Assembly: GCA_905250025.1 (NCBI GenBank)
Contig: CAJNOJ010000054.1
Coordinates: 186,001-250,000, forward strand
Length of the DNA stretch: 64,000 bases
Source: Adineta ricciae
Taxonomy: Eukaryota > Rotifera > Eurotatoria > Adinetida > Adinetidae
Direction of reading: 5' to 3'
In this document: one piece after another, positions 24,677-37,329 of the stretch
How positions within the stretch are numbered: position 1 is the stretch's first letter
How the letters are laid out: every line of letters starts with the position of its first letter
The notes under the pieces: generated by a model
The model's input: only the letters and a program-made list of their open reading frames with translations
Database searches by the model: none
What the model was told of the DNA's origin: nothing
Translations under genes and position numbers: made by a program

Positions 24677-25862
24677 TCAATGCGGTGGATATGGCGGAGG
24701 GGCGTTCGGGCGATAAACTAAAGATGAAACGACACTCCCGCCATTTGGTGGCTGTCCAGCTTGTGAAGACTCCATAAAATAAGGATATTGTGGCATTTGA
24801 CCTTGATATGGATAGTTATGTTGATGTGCCACATTTGCTGCATAATCCACGTTTTGTGTAGGTGGTTGCCAAGCATTGCACAATCTATTTTGATGGACAA
24901 TCAATTAGAAAAAAAAAAGATTGAATAAATACGCTCAAACTAACTTTTGTCGATTTTCTCGTCGGATATGTTCGTTCTTGAAAGGATGAAACCAATTATT
25001 TGGTCGTTGTCGAACATTTTCCCATGTCCAATTTTCTCGAAAAACGATCGTATTCAATTCAGGCGGATTGATTACTTTCAAACGATTCTGCATAGCTATT
25101 GTATTGAACATATATTCTATAAAGGGAAGGAAATGTCGTTGTTGAACATAGTTTGCAATGGCATCTAGTAGGCTTCGACTGCAACCAATCGCACAAACCA
25201 TGGAATGGTACCAAGGTGGGTAAAATTTGCCGACAACATCAGCCCATTTCCATCCTGATGTATCTCCGTGAAGATTTTCATCGTTCTTTTGACAAATCAA
25301 ATCTCCGCATCCATCTTTAGAATACTTTTCATGTAGAAAAACGAAAGCATCAACTGAGGGAATAAATGTATCGTCTTCAATCAACCAAACAAATGAATAA
25401 TCGCTTTGTTTCACTCGACAAAAGTAATAAATTGCCTTATCCCAAGAAATACAATCTTTATTCATTTCCAGTTTGTTCGACGAATGATAACCGTTCGCGA
25501 GACATTCTTGATTATTAACTTGGATGAAACGAACAGGTGAATTCGATGGAATTTGATAATTGTTGTCGTCAACCATAATGTAAACGTCGACATTGGATGC
25601 TAACCGTGAGTCTCGTGCAAGTTGTTCGGCAAATTCGATCGTTTCGGAGTCGGGAACTCGAGTTAAGTAGCAGACAGCACTTCGTTTCGCACTCATATCT
25701 AACTTCTCTTTTATTTTCTGCGTTATATTGGACTTATCGGGTTAAAACATCAAGATTTATACAAGGACAACAAAAAATATTGACTGTTAGATAAGAAACA
25801 ACAAGAAAAAGAACAACGAATGTAATTCTTCTTTCAAAAGGCATCCTACACAGGTGATTCAT
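24677..25862 (-). CDS. Glycosyltransferase-like protein, probable type II membrane topology
   Basis: Exons 25862-25785, 25717-24945 and 24884-24677 give 352 residues. The central part looks like a nucleotide-sugar transferase fold: AVCYLTRVPDSETIEFA at the start, VDVYIMVDD, and a DXD-like acidic motif WLIEDDTFIPS, then GWKWADVVGKFYPPWYHS. Exon 1 supplies RRITFVVLFLVVSYLT, a good signal anchor, and joins in phase 0 through a weak gtcaat donor; the alternative is a start at 25696 (MSAKR) after a trans-spliced leader at the strong cgcag acceptor. The third exon is Pro/Gln/Asn-rich and ends NAPPPYPPH. The start lies only 16 bases after the stop of the LIM-homeobox gene on the same strand. Substrate unknown. 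Confidence 0.65.
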
Positions 25863-25878
25863 ATTCTCAGACGTCGAT

Positions 25879-27643
25879 TTAGATGTATCCAGTCGAATAC
25901 TCTTCGTTGCTATTTTCACCATCGTAAATCAACGACGAACCAGGTGATGTGTGTGATGGTGACCATTGTAAATGTTGTTGATTGACTTTCGAATCCAAAT
26001 GTTGTTCTGAAATTGTCAAACAAAAAAGAACAAAATGATTATTCATCGAATCGATTTTCTTTACCTGCAGATAAATGAAGTGTGTCAACAATATTGAGAT
26101 TGTTGTTGGTTAAGGCATTGTAAGTAGGTGGCGAACTGGTTGTTGCGCACGGCTTTTTCTTGATTCGAGCACGAGCGTTTTGGAACCAAATTTGCGTTGT
26201 TCGTTTGGTTAAAGCTATTGATTAAGAGAAGAAACGAAGAATAATTAATAGAATAAAAGAATTGGTGTTTGATATGTAAGTTGATAAAAACAAAATCAAA
26301 ATAAGAAAATCACGCACTATCACCACTTTTGTTGGAATTGGAACTGCTGCTAGTGCTACGTGTATTTCGTCTTCGATGAGTTGTTTCTTGTGATATATAA
26401 CAATGATGCGAATGGGAATGAAGATGATGTTCGTGCGGAGCCTTTCGATCGCGTACCTTCTTCTGGCGAGCTCGAGTATTTTGAAACCATACTTGAATCA
26501 CCCGTTTACTTAATCCTAGAACACATCAGAAGAAAGAGGCGATATTGAATAGCACGAACATCATCATCATCATCATCATCATCAATGCTGATAAAGGATT
26601 TTTGTAATGATTTCTAATACTATGACAAAGATCCATCAGAATGAACTTCTCGAAGGGAAAACACGTCTTTGTAATTCATATTAGAAATCATCTAACGACT
26701 ACAACACTCCGAATCTTATGAAAATGAACTTTCCGGTCTTTTGATGATGATTAATCAATTACAAAGCAGATCTTTCATACCTGTTATCTGTGCAATACGT
26801 TCCAGATCTTGTCCATCAGGATTTGAATCGACTTCAAAATTCGCTTGTAGAATTTGCAATTGCTCTTCAGTGAATGTCGTTCGCACACGTTTCGCTTTCC
26901 CTTGTTTCGTATCTATCAAAGAGCGAAGTTAATTCGCTTCAACACGATATCAATCACTATCCTACCATCTTTACCATCATTGGTCTCGTTCGGATCAATA
27001 AAATGTGTTTTACATAGAACATGACTACTTTGTAAAGCAAATTCTTCGCCTGTTGATAACTGCCGTTTGCATGTGTTACACGCAAAACAAGCTAAATGAT
27101 AAACATGTTCACGTGCCCGACGAACCCAATCACTTGGTTGGATATGTCGACCGCATTTGGAACATTTATTTCCAAAGTGCCTTCGAAGAAAGATGAAAAT
27201 TACGTTCTATGAATGTCTTCGTAATAATTGTTTACTTGTAATAATCTTGTCGACAGAGAATTTGTAAACCTTTGAAGAAACATGTTTGTTGTTTATCAAG
27301 AGCTATTTGACAAACAGCACATTGCAAACATGATTCATGAAAGATTTTTGAGCCAACACGTAAGTAGAATTGATCGGCTATAGGTATTTGACAGGCACTA
27401 CATATATGGCATAAGTTTTGTTCATCATCGCTCATCTCGAATGTCTTAAAAAAAGGAAATTTCAATGAAAAAAGTTTTGAAAGAAGACAGCATAACATTT
27501 ACTTTTTCATTTTTGATATCATCGAGTAAAAGTAATTGAGTTAACTAAAGAGGAAAGCGATGAAATGAAGAATCGATCGTGAAGATTTTCCTTCTTCATA
27601 CCTTGTTAGTATGTACTTGATTAGCAGCACTTTCGTCATCCAT
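25879..27643 (-). CDS. Lhx6/8: LIM-homeobox transcription factor, Lhx6/8 (Arrowhead) group, with duplicated helix-3 exon
   Basis: Exons 27643-27602, 27544-27503, 27444-27236, 27180-26966, 26912-26781, then 26515-26318 (6A) and 26214-26065 (6B), and 26006-25879. Two LIM zinc fingers occupy about residues 39-92 and 98-155; a homeodomain begins [19 protein letters not shown] and runs through [15 protein letters not shown], the Awh/Lhx6/8 signature. Helix 3 is then supplied by 6A ([19 protein letters not shown]) or by 6B ([19 protein letters not shown]). Both follow phase 1 and are multiples of three (198 and 150 nt), so using either (321 or 305 residues) or both (371) keeps the frame; 6A also has an in-frame stop just past its donor. 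In other animals these factors specify neurons and imaginal or epithelial cells. Choice of helix would alter homeodomain positions 44, 45, 47, 52 and 56. Confidence 0.9.
26559..26584. repeat. (ATC)n microsatellite
   Basis: About eight ATC units in the intron before exon 6A of the LIM-homeobox gene. Confidence 0.9.
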
Positions 27644-28719
27644 CCGCACGAATGAATAGATACTTGTTATTTGCTTTTCTCTTTCTATTCCTTTTCTCCT
27701 TTTCTCTCCTTTTCCTTCCATTCCGGAAAAGATAGAATCGCTCTTACTTCCTATTGGTTATTGTCATAATTATAATGTGCATAAAAATGTCTGTGAACCA
27801 ATGGAACAACTAATGAAAAGGCGAAGAGAGAAAAAAAAGTTTCAATATGGCATCAAAAATAATCTTGCTTGATCAAGTGAATAATCTCAAGTGTTCAGCA
27901 AATATTGAAACGACAAGAAGAAATTGTTGAACACATGTGTGATGCTTGGAGCATCTCCTTCTTCTCTATCTCTTCAACAAATTGACCGAATTCTCTCTTG
28001 ACAAGAGAGCTTCGTTAATTAAATTAGATTGCGGATTCTTTATTTACATTGTCTTGTAAATGAAACAAAACTCTCAGTTGACAGAAAATGAAGAAGACGA
28101 AAGTCGGGAAAGACCCCCAACAGCGATGAAAGAGCAATGAATCTCTCGTCGCGGGCATTGACATCTCATGCCAATCAAAGTTAAAGAAAAGGAAAGTAAA
28201 TCGTGTCGTGTCCGGATACAAGCGTCAAGCTAATTGCAACAAATCTTTAGTTGAACAAAAGACACATAATCATAGAGTTAGAGAAACGATTTCATTGATT
28301 ATTCGCAATGATATCGAGTCTTGTCTTAGTCGAATACTATTTTTCTATCATGCTGATTTAGTTTTTTCTATTCAATCGCCTGCTGAGTTTATTCAGTGAA
28401 CCTCTTTGACACACTTAAGCTGTTCGTCTATTTCTCCTCCAATCTACAGTTGTTTCACTTGTCCTGGTGAGCGAACCAACTGTCCCAATGATAAAGAAAA
28501 ACATATGTAGAGATCGAACAACAGAGACAACTGTCTTCTTCTTCTCGTTTTTGAATTTTTATTTTTTTAATTCGATGTAATGATCGGGAACGACGCAGAA
28601 ATGCGAGTTCTTTTGAAAATTAGTAGAAATTCTTTCAAGCGAGTAATACATCTTTCACCGTCGGATGTTTCCTGTTCTAACTTGTAATTAGACATCCGAG
28701 TTGATTTTATCAAAGAATA
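27644..28719. other. Intergenic, upstream of the LIM-homeobox gene
   Basis: Contains the putative promoter of the LIM-homeobox gene and the 3' end of the choline-transporter-like gene. Pyrimidine-rich blocks around 27670-27720; no coding feature supported. Confidence 0.4.
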
Positions 28720-31532
28720 TTAAAATTTCGACTGGCTGTTCTCATTAATCGACTGATCTGGAATTAGTTTAGATTTCTTCTGTCGAAAATCATTCGACTT
28801 GTTCAGAATGCTTTTCAAACGTGGTGATCCCATTTGTAAATCATCATGTAATTCTAAATCATAAAGTACACAGAAGAACAAAGTTGATGTTGCAGTTGCA
28901 TAAACGTGGAGGAAGATCGCTGAACTTATATAAACACAAATGCCGATGACAAGTACAGGAAACCATGAAAAATGAAGATGAATGTCGGAATCCATTTTGT
29001 ATAAAATGTAAGCAGCAAAAACACACGAACCGATCTAGAAAACTCGACTCTAGTAACAACTATGAAGTATTTCATATTACTGTGACGGTTATTCGTCCGA
29101 TGTACAAGAGAATGGTACAAACTCGGTCGAGTACGAAGACACGGAGACAGTTTTCAATTAGTAAGGTCGTCGCAGTCATTGCTGACGGACAAAACCATTT
29201 GCTACTAACGGCAGTCTAAACCAAAAGTCAATCTTTCTAAATTCAAGCAAAGTCATACCATGATATATGTATATCGAGAAAAGAATTGAAAGCAGCATCG
29301 AACACAATTTAGCAAACCGTTGATCAATTGAAAACAACATTGACCATAATTACTCAAATTCACAGATTCTAATCGATCTTTCACCAGGTCAATTAACGTT
29401 CGTAAAGTATCAATAATCGCAATGATCGAACTACCAAATGCAATCGTACCCAAATGATAACGAAATGTCGTTGACACACCTTGCAAACATAGACATTCGT
29501 GAAAATAACCATTACAACATTTTTTCTCTCGTCTATCCATATCCCAATAATAAGCTAAAGTTGAAAATGAAGAAAGAAAAGCACGTTCAAGTTGGCATCG
29601 GAACCACTCACAAGCAAATGTACATGCTAAAATCATCTCTTCTAATGCAACAATGAATGCCAAAAGCCAATAGATAATAAATACGCTAAAGATATTAACA
29701 ATCCATGGATGTTGACTAAGAAATTGTGCTAAACGATGACTCCATACTGAATCCATATAAGCCGTAAATGTTTCATCGGTGAAACCGTAAGAGACATACA
29801 CACAACGAATACGATCAACTGAACAATTTAACTGAGCGAAGTCATCTGGTGTACAACTATCACCTTCACGATAATCCACACATGAGTTTGGAATTGAGCG
29901 AAACGGAAAATAGTTTGTTTCATTGGAAATAAGATAACGAAGTGGTGATTTCTGCTGACACGATTGCCCATAATCTTGTGTACAGCTTATTTGATATATA
30001 GGTCGACCCTATTCAATCGATGAGCTGCGTTTTAATTGAAAAATAAATCAAATCTCGTCTTACTAGAGTAGAATAATGAGCAAGAACTAGAATACCTAAT
30101 ATTATAAAACCAATGTTGAGAAAAAACGTTATAATCGGCCAAAGAAGTGTGGTCAATGCATAGCAAATAGCTTTGCTTGCTTCTTCAATTAAAGCTTGAA
30201 GAGAGCAATCGTTTAACAAGTTTATTTTGTAAGTACACGAGTCTCACCTGCAGCTAAACTAATTCGTTCCCATAAACAACATGTACAAACCATCATTATT
30301 GCACATAGTATACAACAAATAATACCCAATACTAACCAAACAACACTCATCGGAGCAAATTGTTCCAAGAGAATCATCGCCGTATCGAACTTTTCTATCG
30401 ACGATGCTTTCTTCGTAGTTTCATCTGTGTTAATAATCGTGTTCGAAGAATTATCATTGAATTCATTTGCGTTGAATGTTATGTTCATTTCCTCCAGATC
30501 AACAAAAGAATTGTTATTATTGTTCGCCGAATATTTCGTCATTCGTGCTCGAGTCATGAAACAGAAAGTCGCTGCCAGTGCGAATACTACAATACATAGG
30601 AATATGGACACCCAAATCATCCATCGTGCTAAATAACGCAGTAACAACATGTAGACCACAAGTATAATCATAGCGAAGAGTAACGATAAGAGAAGAATGT
30701 AACGACTTTGAATTAAATCTTCGAACATAAACGAGAGAAGACGTTTGATCTGTAAAGCTTTTTTAAAATATTCTAAACTTGTTTGCAATGCATGTTTGCT
30801 CGGAATGATATCATCATCGGTCTAGGAAAGAAGTTTATAGAAGAAAACGATCGAATTTTGAGTTTATGATGCATACAGTATTGCCTCCTTGATTTTGAAT
30901 AATGTCATTTGCTTGCTTGATAGTTGAATTTAATGTTTGAACAATAATCGATGGAATACATCGACCATACAAGGGTTCTGATGGAAATGCATATGGTGCA
31001 CAGACTTGACGTTGTTTGACAAGTTCATATATAGATATCGTAGGATTTTTCACTTGAGATTGAGCAAATTTTTCACACTAGAACAAAACAAATTCGATTT
31101 TGACAGGAATCAAACGCAACATACGGAAAGTTGTGCACGGATTTGTGGAATTTTATCTCTATTATTCAGAATCAGTTTCAATTCCTGAGCGTACAGCAGT
31201 TTATAATGATAAAATGTCGATGGACATTTCTCGACGCACATCTGCGGTGTGGGACATCGAGCACCGATTAGGATGTATTTGATACATTTGATAATATTGA
31301 AAAATTGTAAATACGGTCGATCGCGTTGAGAACCGACTCCACACATTCGACCTTGACTATCTGTTGGAGTGATAAAACGACGTATCGAACCTTCGCGAAA
31401 TACAAATGCAGCAAAGAGAATATAAAGAATGAGAAATGCTATGAAGATTAATAAACATGGCCAATCAGTACAACTTCGTTTTGGATTATCGAAGATTGTC
31501 ACTCGTGATTCTTCACTATCTCGTAGAGTCAT
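28720..31532 (-). CDS. SLC44: Choline transporter-like protein (CTL / SLC44 family)
   Basis: Seven exons (31532-31125, 31077-30877, 30821-30248, 30194-30064, 30008-29259, 29215-29081, 29034-28720) encode 837 residues, longer than the usual 650-710. The N terminus has the family pattern: RSCTDWPCLLIFIAFL first span, then a large extracellular loop with paired Cys (RCPTPQMCVEKCP) and a central multi-pass region. The second half has WPIITFFLNIGFI, a second Cys-rich loop, the long WIVNIFSVFIIYWLLAF span and a C-terminal ATATSTLFFCVLYDLE segment typical of CTLs. These proteins move choline and ethanolamine across plasma or mitochondrial membranes. The extra length lies in polar loops. The start is taken at the ATG after an acceptor-like ttcag, 244 bp beyond the Drosha stop; upstream coding exons were not found. 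Confidence 0.9.
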
Positions 31533-31776
31533 TATTTCTCTGAACAAGCCTCGTTGGTTTCTATGTAATTTACCACCTCATTAGTCGTGTTTTTTCAATG
31601 AGTCATAGGTATGTGAAACTGCTGATTGTTTAATTAATCATCTTGCTTACAGAGTTTACTTCTTTTTTAATAATATTGAAAAAGAAAGAACAGATTTTCA
31701 TACACAAAACACTGCTGAATCAAACAAAAAGAGAAATCCATCGACCAGAGAAATAAAGCACCATAATATATTGTAT

Positions 31777-34700
31777 CTAACTTTTGACTCTAGTTGATGT
31801 AGTTATCATTGCTGCAATTTCACTTCGTGTTTTCATTTTTCTCAATGAAAACAGTTCGTGTCGATTACTCTCATTATTATTGACTTTTGTATTCGTTGGC
31901 ATTCGACGTTTTGAATGAATCGGACTTGATGACGTTAAAACTGATTTCTGATAATGTAACAGAGGGAACATTTCTGCGTGTTGTTCAAGAGCATTCTTTG
32001 CTGCAGCCATTTCTGCTTCGTGCACTGATCGGCCAAGACCAACCGATAAACGTTGTTTACGAAAGAAAACGCCCACTCGGTATTGAACATTATTCGATGA
32101 GCCAATCGATTTCAAAACAACATACTCAGGTAAAGGCGGATTTCGATCATTGGGATCGCGCAATGCTAAGCAACAGTGTTGCAAATTCGATTTCGGATCG
32201 TTCCAATGTTGGGTAGATATGAAATCTTGTAAACGTGGAAAGATAGTTGCCCGGCAAAGTGCATAAATCGCTTCTAAACCTTGATCAATGAACAGTGCGG
32301 CTATGAATGCTTCGAACACATCAGCTTTGGCTTTCAAAGATTTCTCAATCATTCGCGGCGTAGTTGTACGAAGTTGCTCACGAACATAATCAACATAAAC
32401 TTGCATACCTAATTCATCGTATATCACAGCTTGGGTTGGATTTGAAACTGTACACGAACGAAGTAACGATAAATGACCTTCATGATGTTCGGGAAAATGA
32501 CGATATAAATAATCACTGACAACAAAATTCAGAACAGTATCACCTAAAGAAAAGCTTTGAAGAGAAAAGAGCGAAAAATTTCGGAAATCTTACCAAGAAA
32601 TTCTAATCTTTCGTTATCTTCAATAGTCAAATCATTCTGTGGAATTGGTCTTGTACAAAATGCTTGTGCTAACATTCGAATATGACGAAATTCAACCCCG
32701 ATATCCTGCTCAAATTTTGTTAGCTTTTTCAGTAAAGGTACTTGTTCGATTAAATGTCGATCACTATTTGGATATTGGACTTTCAATGGATATTCTTGCA
32801 AATGACTCCAGATATCTGTGAGAGTTTTATCTTGATTAAAAAGAATTTTCGATAAAATCTTATCCGCAATTTCCTAAACGATTCACAAATGAAACATAAA
32901 TGGAACGAAGTCATTCGAGAAAATACTTACTAGTCCACCATCGAGATAGATTGCACCCATCAAAGCTTCAAAGGAATTCGCCAACGCATGATTAAGTGCG
33001 GAGTGTGAACAAAGATCAGGCCCGTGATTATAAATAATAAAATGTTGTAAACATAGATTTCGTGCTAACGATGTGAAAAAATGGTTTTGAATTAAACCAA
33101 CGCGAAATGTGGACAGACGACCTTCGTCGAATTGTGGAAATAGAAAGAAGAGATGGATGGAGACCAAAAATTCCAACAAAGCATCACCTAAAGAAAATGA
33201 ATTCAGCATTACCCTTCCCGAACGCTGCTTTTCACATACCAAGAAATTCTAAACGTTCATAATTCGTTATTTCCGATATTTGTTCGCATGTCTTCGCTTT
33301 TTTTGCCATGATGCGAAATAATGTTGACACTCCTCGTTTCGTTACTGGTCGAAACAGTTGTTTTCGGTCTCCATAAACTGTATTTCTGATTCGACAATTC
33401 GCCTAAACGAAACATCAACAATAAAGACTCGATCAGCGTGAGAAAATCTCTCTTTTACCAAAGTATTTTTCACATGATCTGGATTAGGACCGAGATTGTT
33501 ATGCAAAACATAATTTCCACTGGGATGTGTCAAAGCCAACTGCATTAACCAGCGATTTTGGAATTTGTAACCAACAAGATGTGTTTCCAACTCGGTTAAC
33601 GAGTGATGGAAACGTAGATGGTCTTGCAATGAGGAAAGTAACAACGAATGTTGAATGATATCAGATTTAAAACCAGTGCGGTACGCGTTTTCCGAGGAGA
33701 TTTCGACGACTGTTTCACGTTTTAATTGTTCAGCATGTTTAGCAACTATTTGCTTTAAGCGTTGCTCTTTGTCGCGTAAATTCGCTTTGTCTTCATCGGT
33801 TGGTGTTCGATTTTTCAGAAGAAAAAATACTTTCAAGTAAGATTTATACGCTTGACGATATTCCTGATTATATTGGATTGACAAAACAGCAGGGCGAATA
33901 CCTAAAAACGAGTTTTTATTTTTCGACAAGCGCAAACTTTCTATTCGACTTACCAAAATGAACAATAAGTGGATATGGACTGTTGTCTCGGTCGAGTTGA
34001 TCAAGTCGAATGGCTGCTGGTCGATGTTTTGGAAACCAAATGATTGAACCTTGAACTTTGGTTACATATTTATCCCAGGCATCAGTTGACATTGATTTGC
34101 ATCGAGCGTGTAAGTCATTGGGTATTAAAGGTTTCAAGTGTCTGAGGAAATATTGAATTTGTTCAGCAGGATGAAGTAATTCTTTACCATTATCAGGTAA
34201 AATACGTGCAAAACGAGGAAAAAAATGGTAACATGTACATGTGGAAATGTTTTTATCGTTATTCAATGGTCGCCATTGAATATCATACAGTTCACAGATA
34301 TCAATAAGAAGGTATTGTTGAAGAAGATCAAGTTCTTCAATAGTAAAATGTTCTAAGGGAGATTCTTCTTCCAAACCAACAGAGTAGTCAATATTATGAT
34401 AAACAACAATGCAATCATTCACCTAGAAAGCAAAAATCTCAAGAAAGACTCATTTTCAAAGCAAAATTTCCCTTTACATTCGTTAATGAAACATGAGAAA
34501 GAACAGAAAAGCCTTCAAAGATGTATTCATGATCATCGTATGTTATTGCAGTCGGTTCCTTCAGCTAAAATATATACAAATGGATGGTCAATGTTCCAAC
34601 GCAAAGGGCTATTGAACTCACAACAAAATTTGTCTTCGGTGTTAACGTTATTCGATAATGAAACAATCGACCCGCATTATTATTCCATTTGTTACATGGT

Positions 34701-36059
34701 GTAATCAGCTAAAATCAAATAAATCATTCACATTACACTAATAATTGCTTACAGACCTTTTCTCCATAGAACATCTGATGACGAATGCCAAATTTTCGAT
34801 CATCGTCACTGCATCGACACACAGGACCATCATTGCCCTATGATAAAAATAGTCAAATCTTTTGAAGCCCTACAAATGATTGATACAATACTTGTTTATA
34901 TTCGTTGAACCAAAGTTCAGGATGTAAACGATTTGGTATCTGTTGTTTACGTTCGATTTCTAATGTTAACAAATTATCACTTGCTAAACTTGCTGCTGTA
35001 GCTTCGCCTTCTTCTTCTTCGCTTTCATCTTCCTCTCCGCTCTCACTCGAAGAATCTAAACAAATTAATTACGATCTTCGTTGTACTGTAATCTTCGAAC
35101 CTTTCGACTTTCTTTCCGGTTTCGTTGCTTTACTATGAGAGCCGAATTGTTTGGCTTTATAAAACATATTGGAATGATCTGGCTCGTCGAAAACTTTATT
35201 TTCTCGGCGAAATTTTTCTCGTTGCGCTAAGACATCTGTTTGAAATTTTGCACACAGATCCTTCAATTTCTGTGTTCCATGTATCAAACGAGAATTCTGA
35301 ATAGAAAATATGCACTTCTCTGATACACAAAATCATTCAAACCTACTTGTTCGTCTCGTCGATAATACAATTCCGATGCACATGTACGCACATACTGCGG
35401 TTTGCTTTTAGTTGTTGAAACTTCGGTAGAGTCTTCATCCGGACTAGAACTATAGAATAAATTCAATTATAAATGTATCGAAAGGCATGTTTTCATACTC
35501 ATGATATTCATCTTCGATTGTGTTATCATTCGTTCGACGTCTTTTCGATGCCGGTGGCGACGAAGATAATTCTCGACGTCGATCATCATTTCGACAGGAT
35601 TGATCGTATGAACGCCGGTAGTTATTATTATTATTATTTTCGCGAAATGAAGATGAAGAGAAACAATTGCGTCTTCGGTCTTGAAAATCTTTTTGCATCG
35701 TTGATGATTGTTTTCCATCTGAAACAGAAAACCCTCATAAAAGAAACCAAGATAAAATCCAATTTACTTGTTATTTTCTTTTGTCCATTTTCCAGCGATA
35801 TCGGTGGTCGAACTCCAAATGCTGGCCGATTTGGAACATTCGCGACCGGTAAAGGCGGAGGAGGTACTGAGAACATCTGTTGAAAAAATTGCTGCTGTTG
35901 TTGCTGCTGCTGTTGATAAAGTGCGTACATAGTAGCTTGAAAATATGATTGTTGGAAGGCGGCTGCCGCCGCTGCCGGTGATGAAGGTGGCGGTACAGAT
36001 GTAAACGATGGTGGAAATATGGGTGGATTCGATGGATTTGGTTGATTGTCATTGCTCAT
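31777..36059 (-). CDS. DROSHA: Drosha, microRNA-processing ribonuclease III
   Basis: Fourteen exons (36059-35768, 35718-35499, 35449-35347, 35296-35101, 35055-34892, 34837-34757, 34708-34622, 34564-34478, 34422-33954, 33901-33459, 33402-33240, 33187-32931, 32873-32594, 32543-31777) encode 1202 residues (human 1374). In the nucleus Drosha cuts primary microRNA hairpins with DGCR8. Order: Pro/Ala/Gln-rich N terminus (1-97), Arg/Ser-rich part, acidic block, central domain (RLHPELWF, NNAGRLFHYRIT, EYIFEGFSV), RNase IIIa with ERLEFLGDALLEF (about 764-776) and FEALMGAIYLD, RNase IIIb with ERLEFLGDTVLNF (about 941-953) and FEAFIAALFID, then a double-stranded-RNA-binding domain from WNDPKSNLQ. Acidic catalytic residues of both centres are present, so the enzyme should be active. 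Confidence 0.97.
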
Positions 36060-37329
36060 TTTACTTCCTGGCTTAACTGGAATATAAAGATAGAAATAGA
36101 TGGTGAAAAGAAACTTCTAGACGAAATGTTGTTTTCGAATTCCATAGTGAACAATCACGTACGCCACAAAGTTTATTGTCGTGGTTTCGTACATGATTGT
36201 GAGTGGAATAGAAAACAAGCTCGATTTTTTTTTAGATATTCATCTCGTTTAGATCCCAAAAGTCTAAATAAAATCAATAGTTTTCCAACAAAAAAAAGCC
36301 AGTACCGCCAATATAAACATTTGAACAACTAACAATTACCTGTAGGATTTCTTTCAACGACTATACATTCAAAAGTCTAAATGGAATTTCATAAACGTTA
36401 GAACACTGGCACGATGAGTCAGAGAAAACGAACGATTACTGATCGATGGAAGCAAACATTTGAACGAATAAGTGCCAACTTGATAGATGTCACTTTTCGC
36501 CACTACGAAGGAGGGATTATACAATGAGTTATTCAGTGCATCAGGTGTTTAGGACGATGATTTGAGAGCACTTGAATATCATTTACTTTTATTATGTTAA
36601 TTCGCAAGAATATCAATTAGTCTGAACTTTATTCTTGTTATTATCATTTGAGAATGCGCTTTTAGTTTGTTTCTTCATCCGTTCCTGACAGCGTTTTGCT
36701 CCAGGGCTGAAGTTTTCTATTGCGTTCCGTTTGTTTTCTTACTTTGCTGTCTGTCAGAAAGTGTTTGTGCTAAGCCGATGCACTTTTACTTTCCTCTCGC
36801 TGAAAAATTTACTTTTGAAAAGGAACAAATTAAATTATTGAGTAGACTGTTTCCTTTAAGGTCATGATAGTACTCATGAGAAGAAAATGAACTGAACTTT
36901 GGTTTGCCTCCATTGATGTAAAATGGTTTTTCTATGCAAGAATAAATCTGATTTGATTTATACTTTAAAAAAAGTACGAGTTTAGGGTGGTGTCATGTTT
37001 GTACTATTTTGCGTATATCAAATGAAGTCATCGGAAGATTGATTTATTAAAAATAGAAACGGCAAACAGTGTATCCTAGGCTGAAATGACTGATAATCAA
37101 GTAGGCCTGACAAAATGGCACAAAAGAAAATGAGTAATAAGGTTGAAAAAAAAAGTGAGACGTTACTCATGTGCAGTTCGTACTCATAGTTTTTATTATA
37201 ATTAGAGAGAAAAAGAATGTACTTTTTCTCTTGTTTACGTCGTTCGTTTCTGCTCCCTACCGACGACCCGAGTATATATAGGAAGAAAAAAGTGCAAGTA
37301 ACCGTTAAATTCACATTTAATTCTCAAAC
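36060..37329. other. Intergenic
   Basis: Upstream of both Drosha (minus) and the small secreted gene (plus), so it holds two divergent promoters. A 66-codon plus frame at 36667-36867 has a hydrophobic start but no other support. Confidence 0.4.
37273..37280 (+). promoter_or_regulatory. TATA box of the secreted-protein gene
   Basis: TATATATA 50 bp before the ATG at 37330, preceded by a short GC-richer stretch. Spacing predicts a transcript start near 37305 and a leader of about 25 bases. Confidence 0.6.

Noticed and set aside
36667-36867. 66-codon frame with a signal-peptide-like start
   Set aside because: No conserved domain, no continuation, and AT-rich composition equal to its surroundings.
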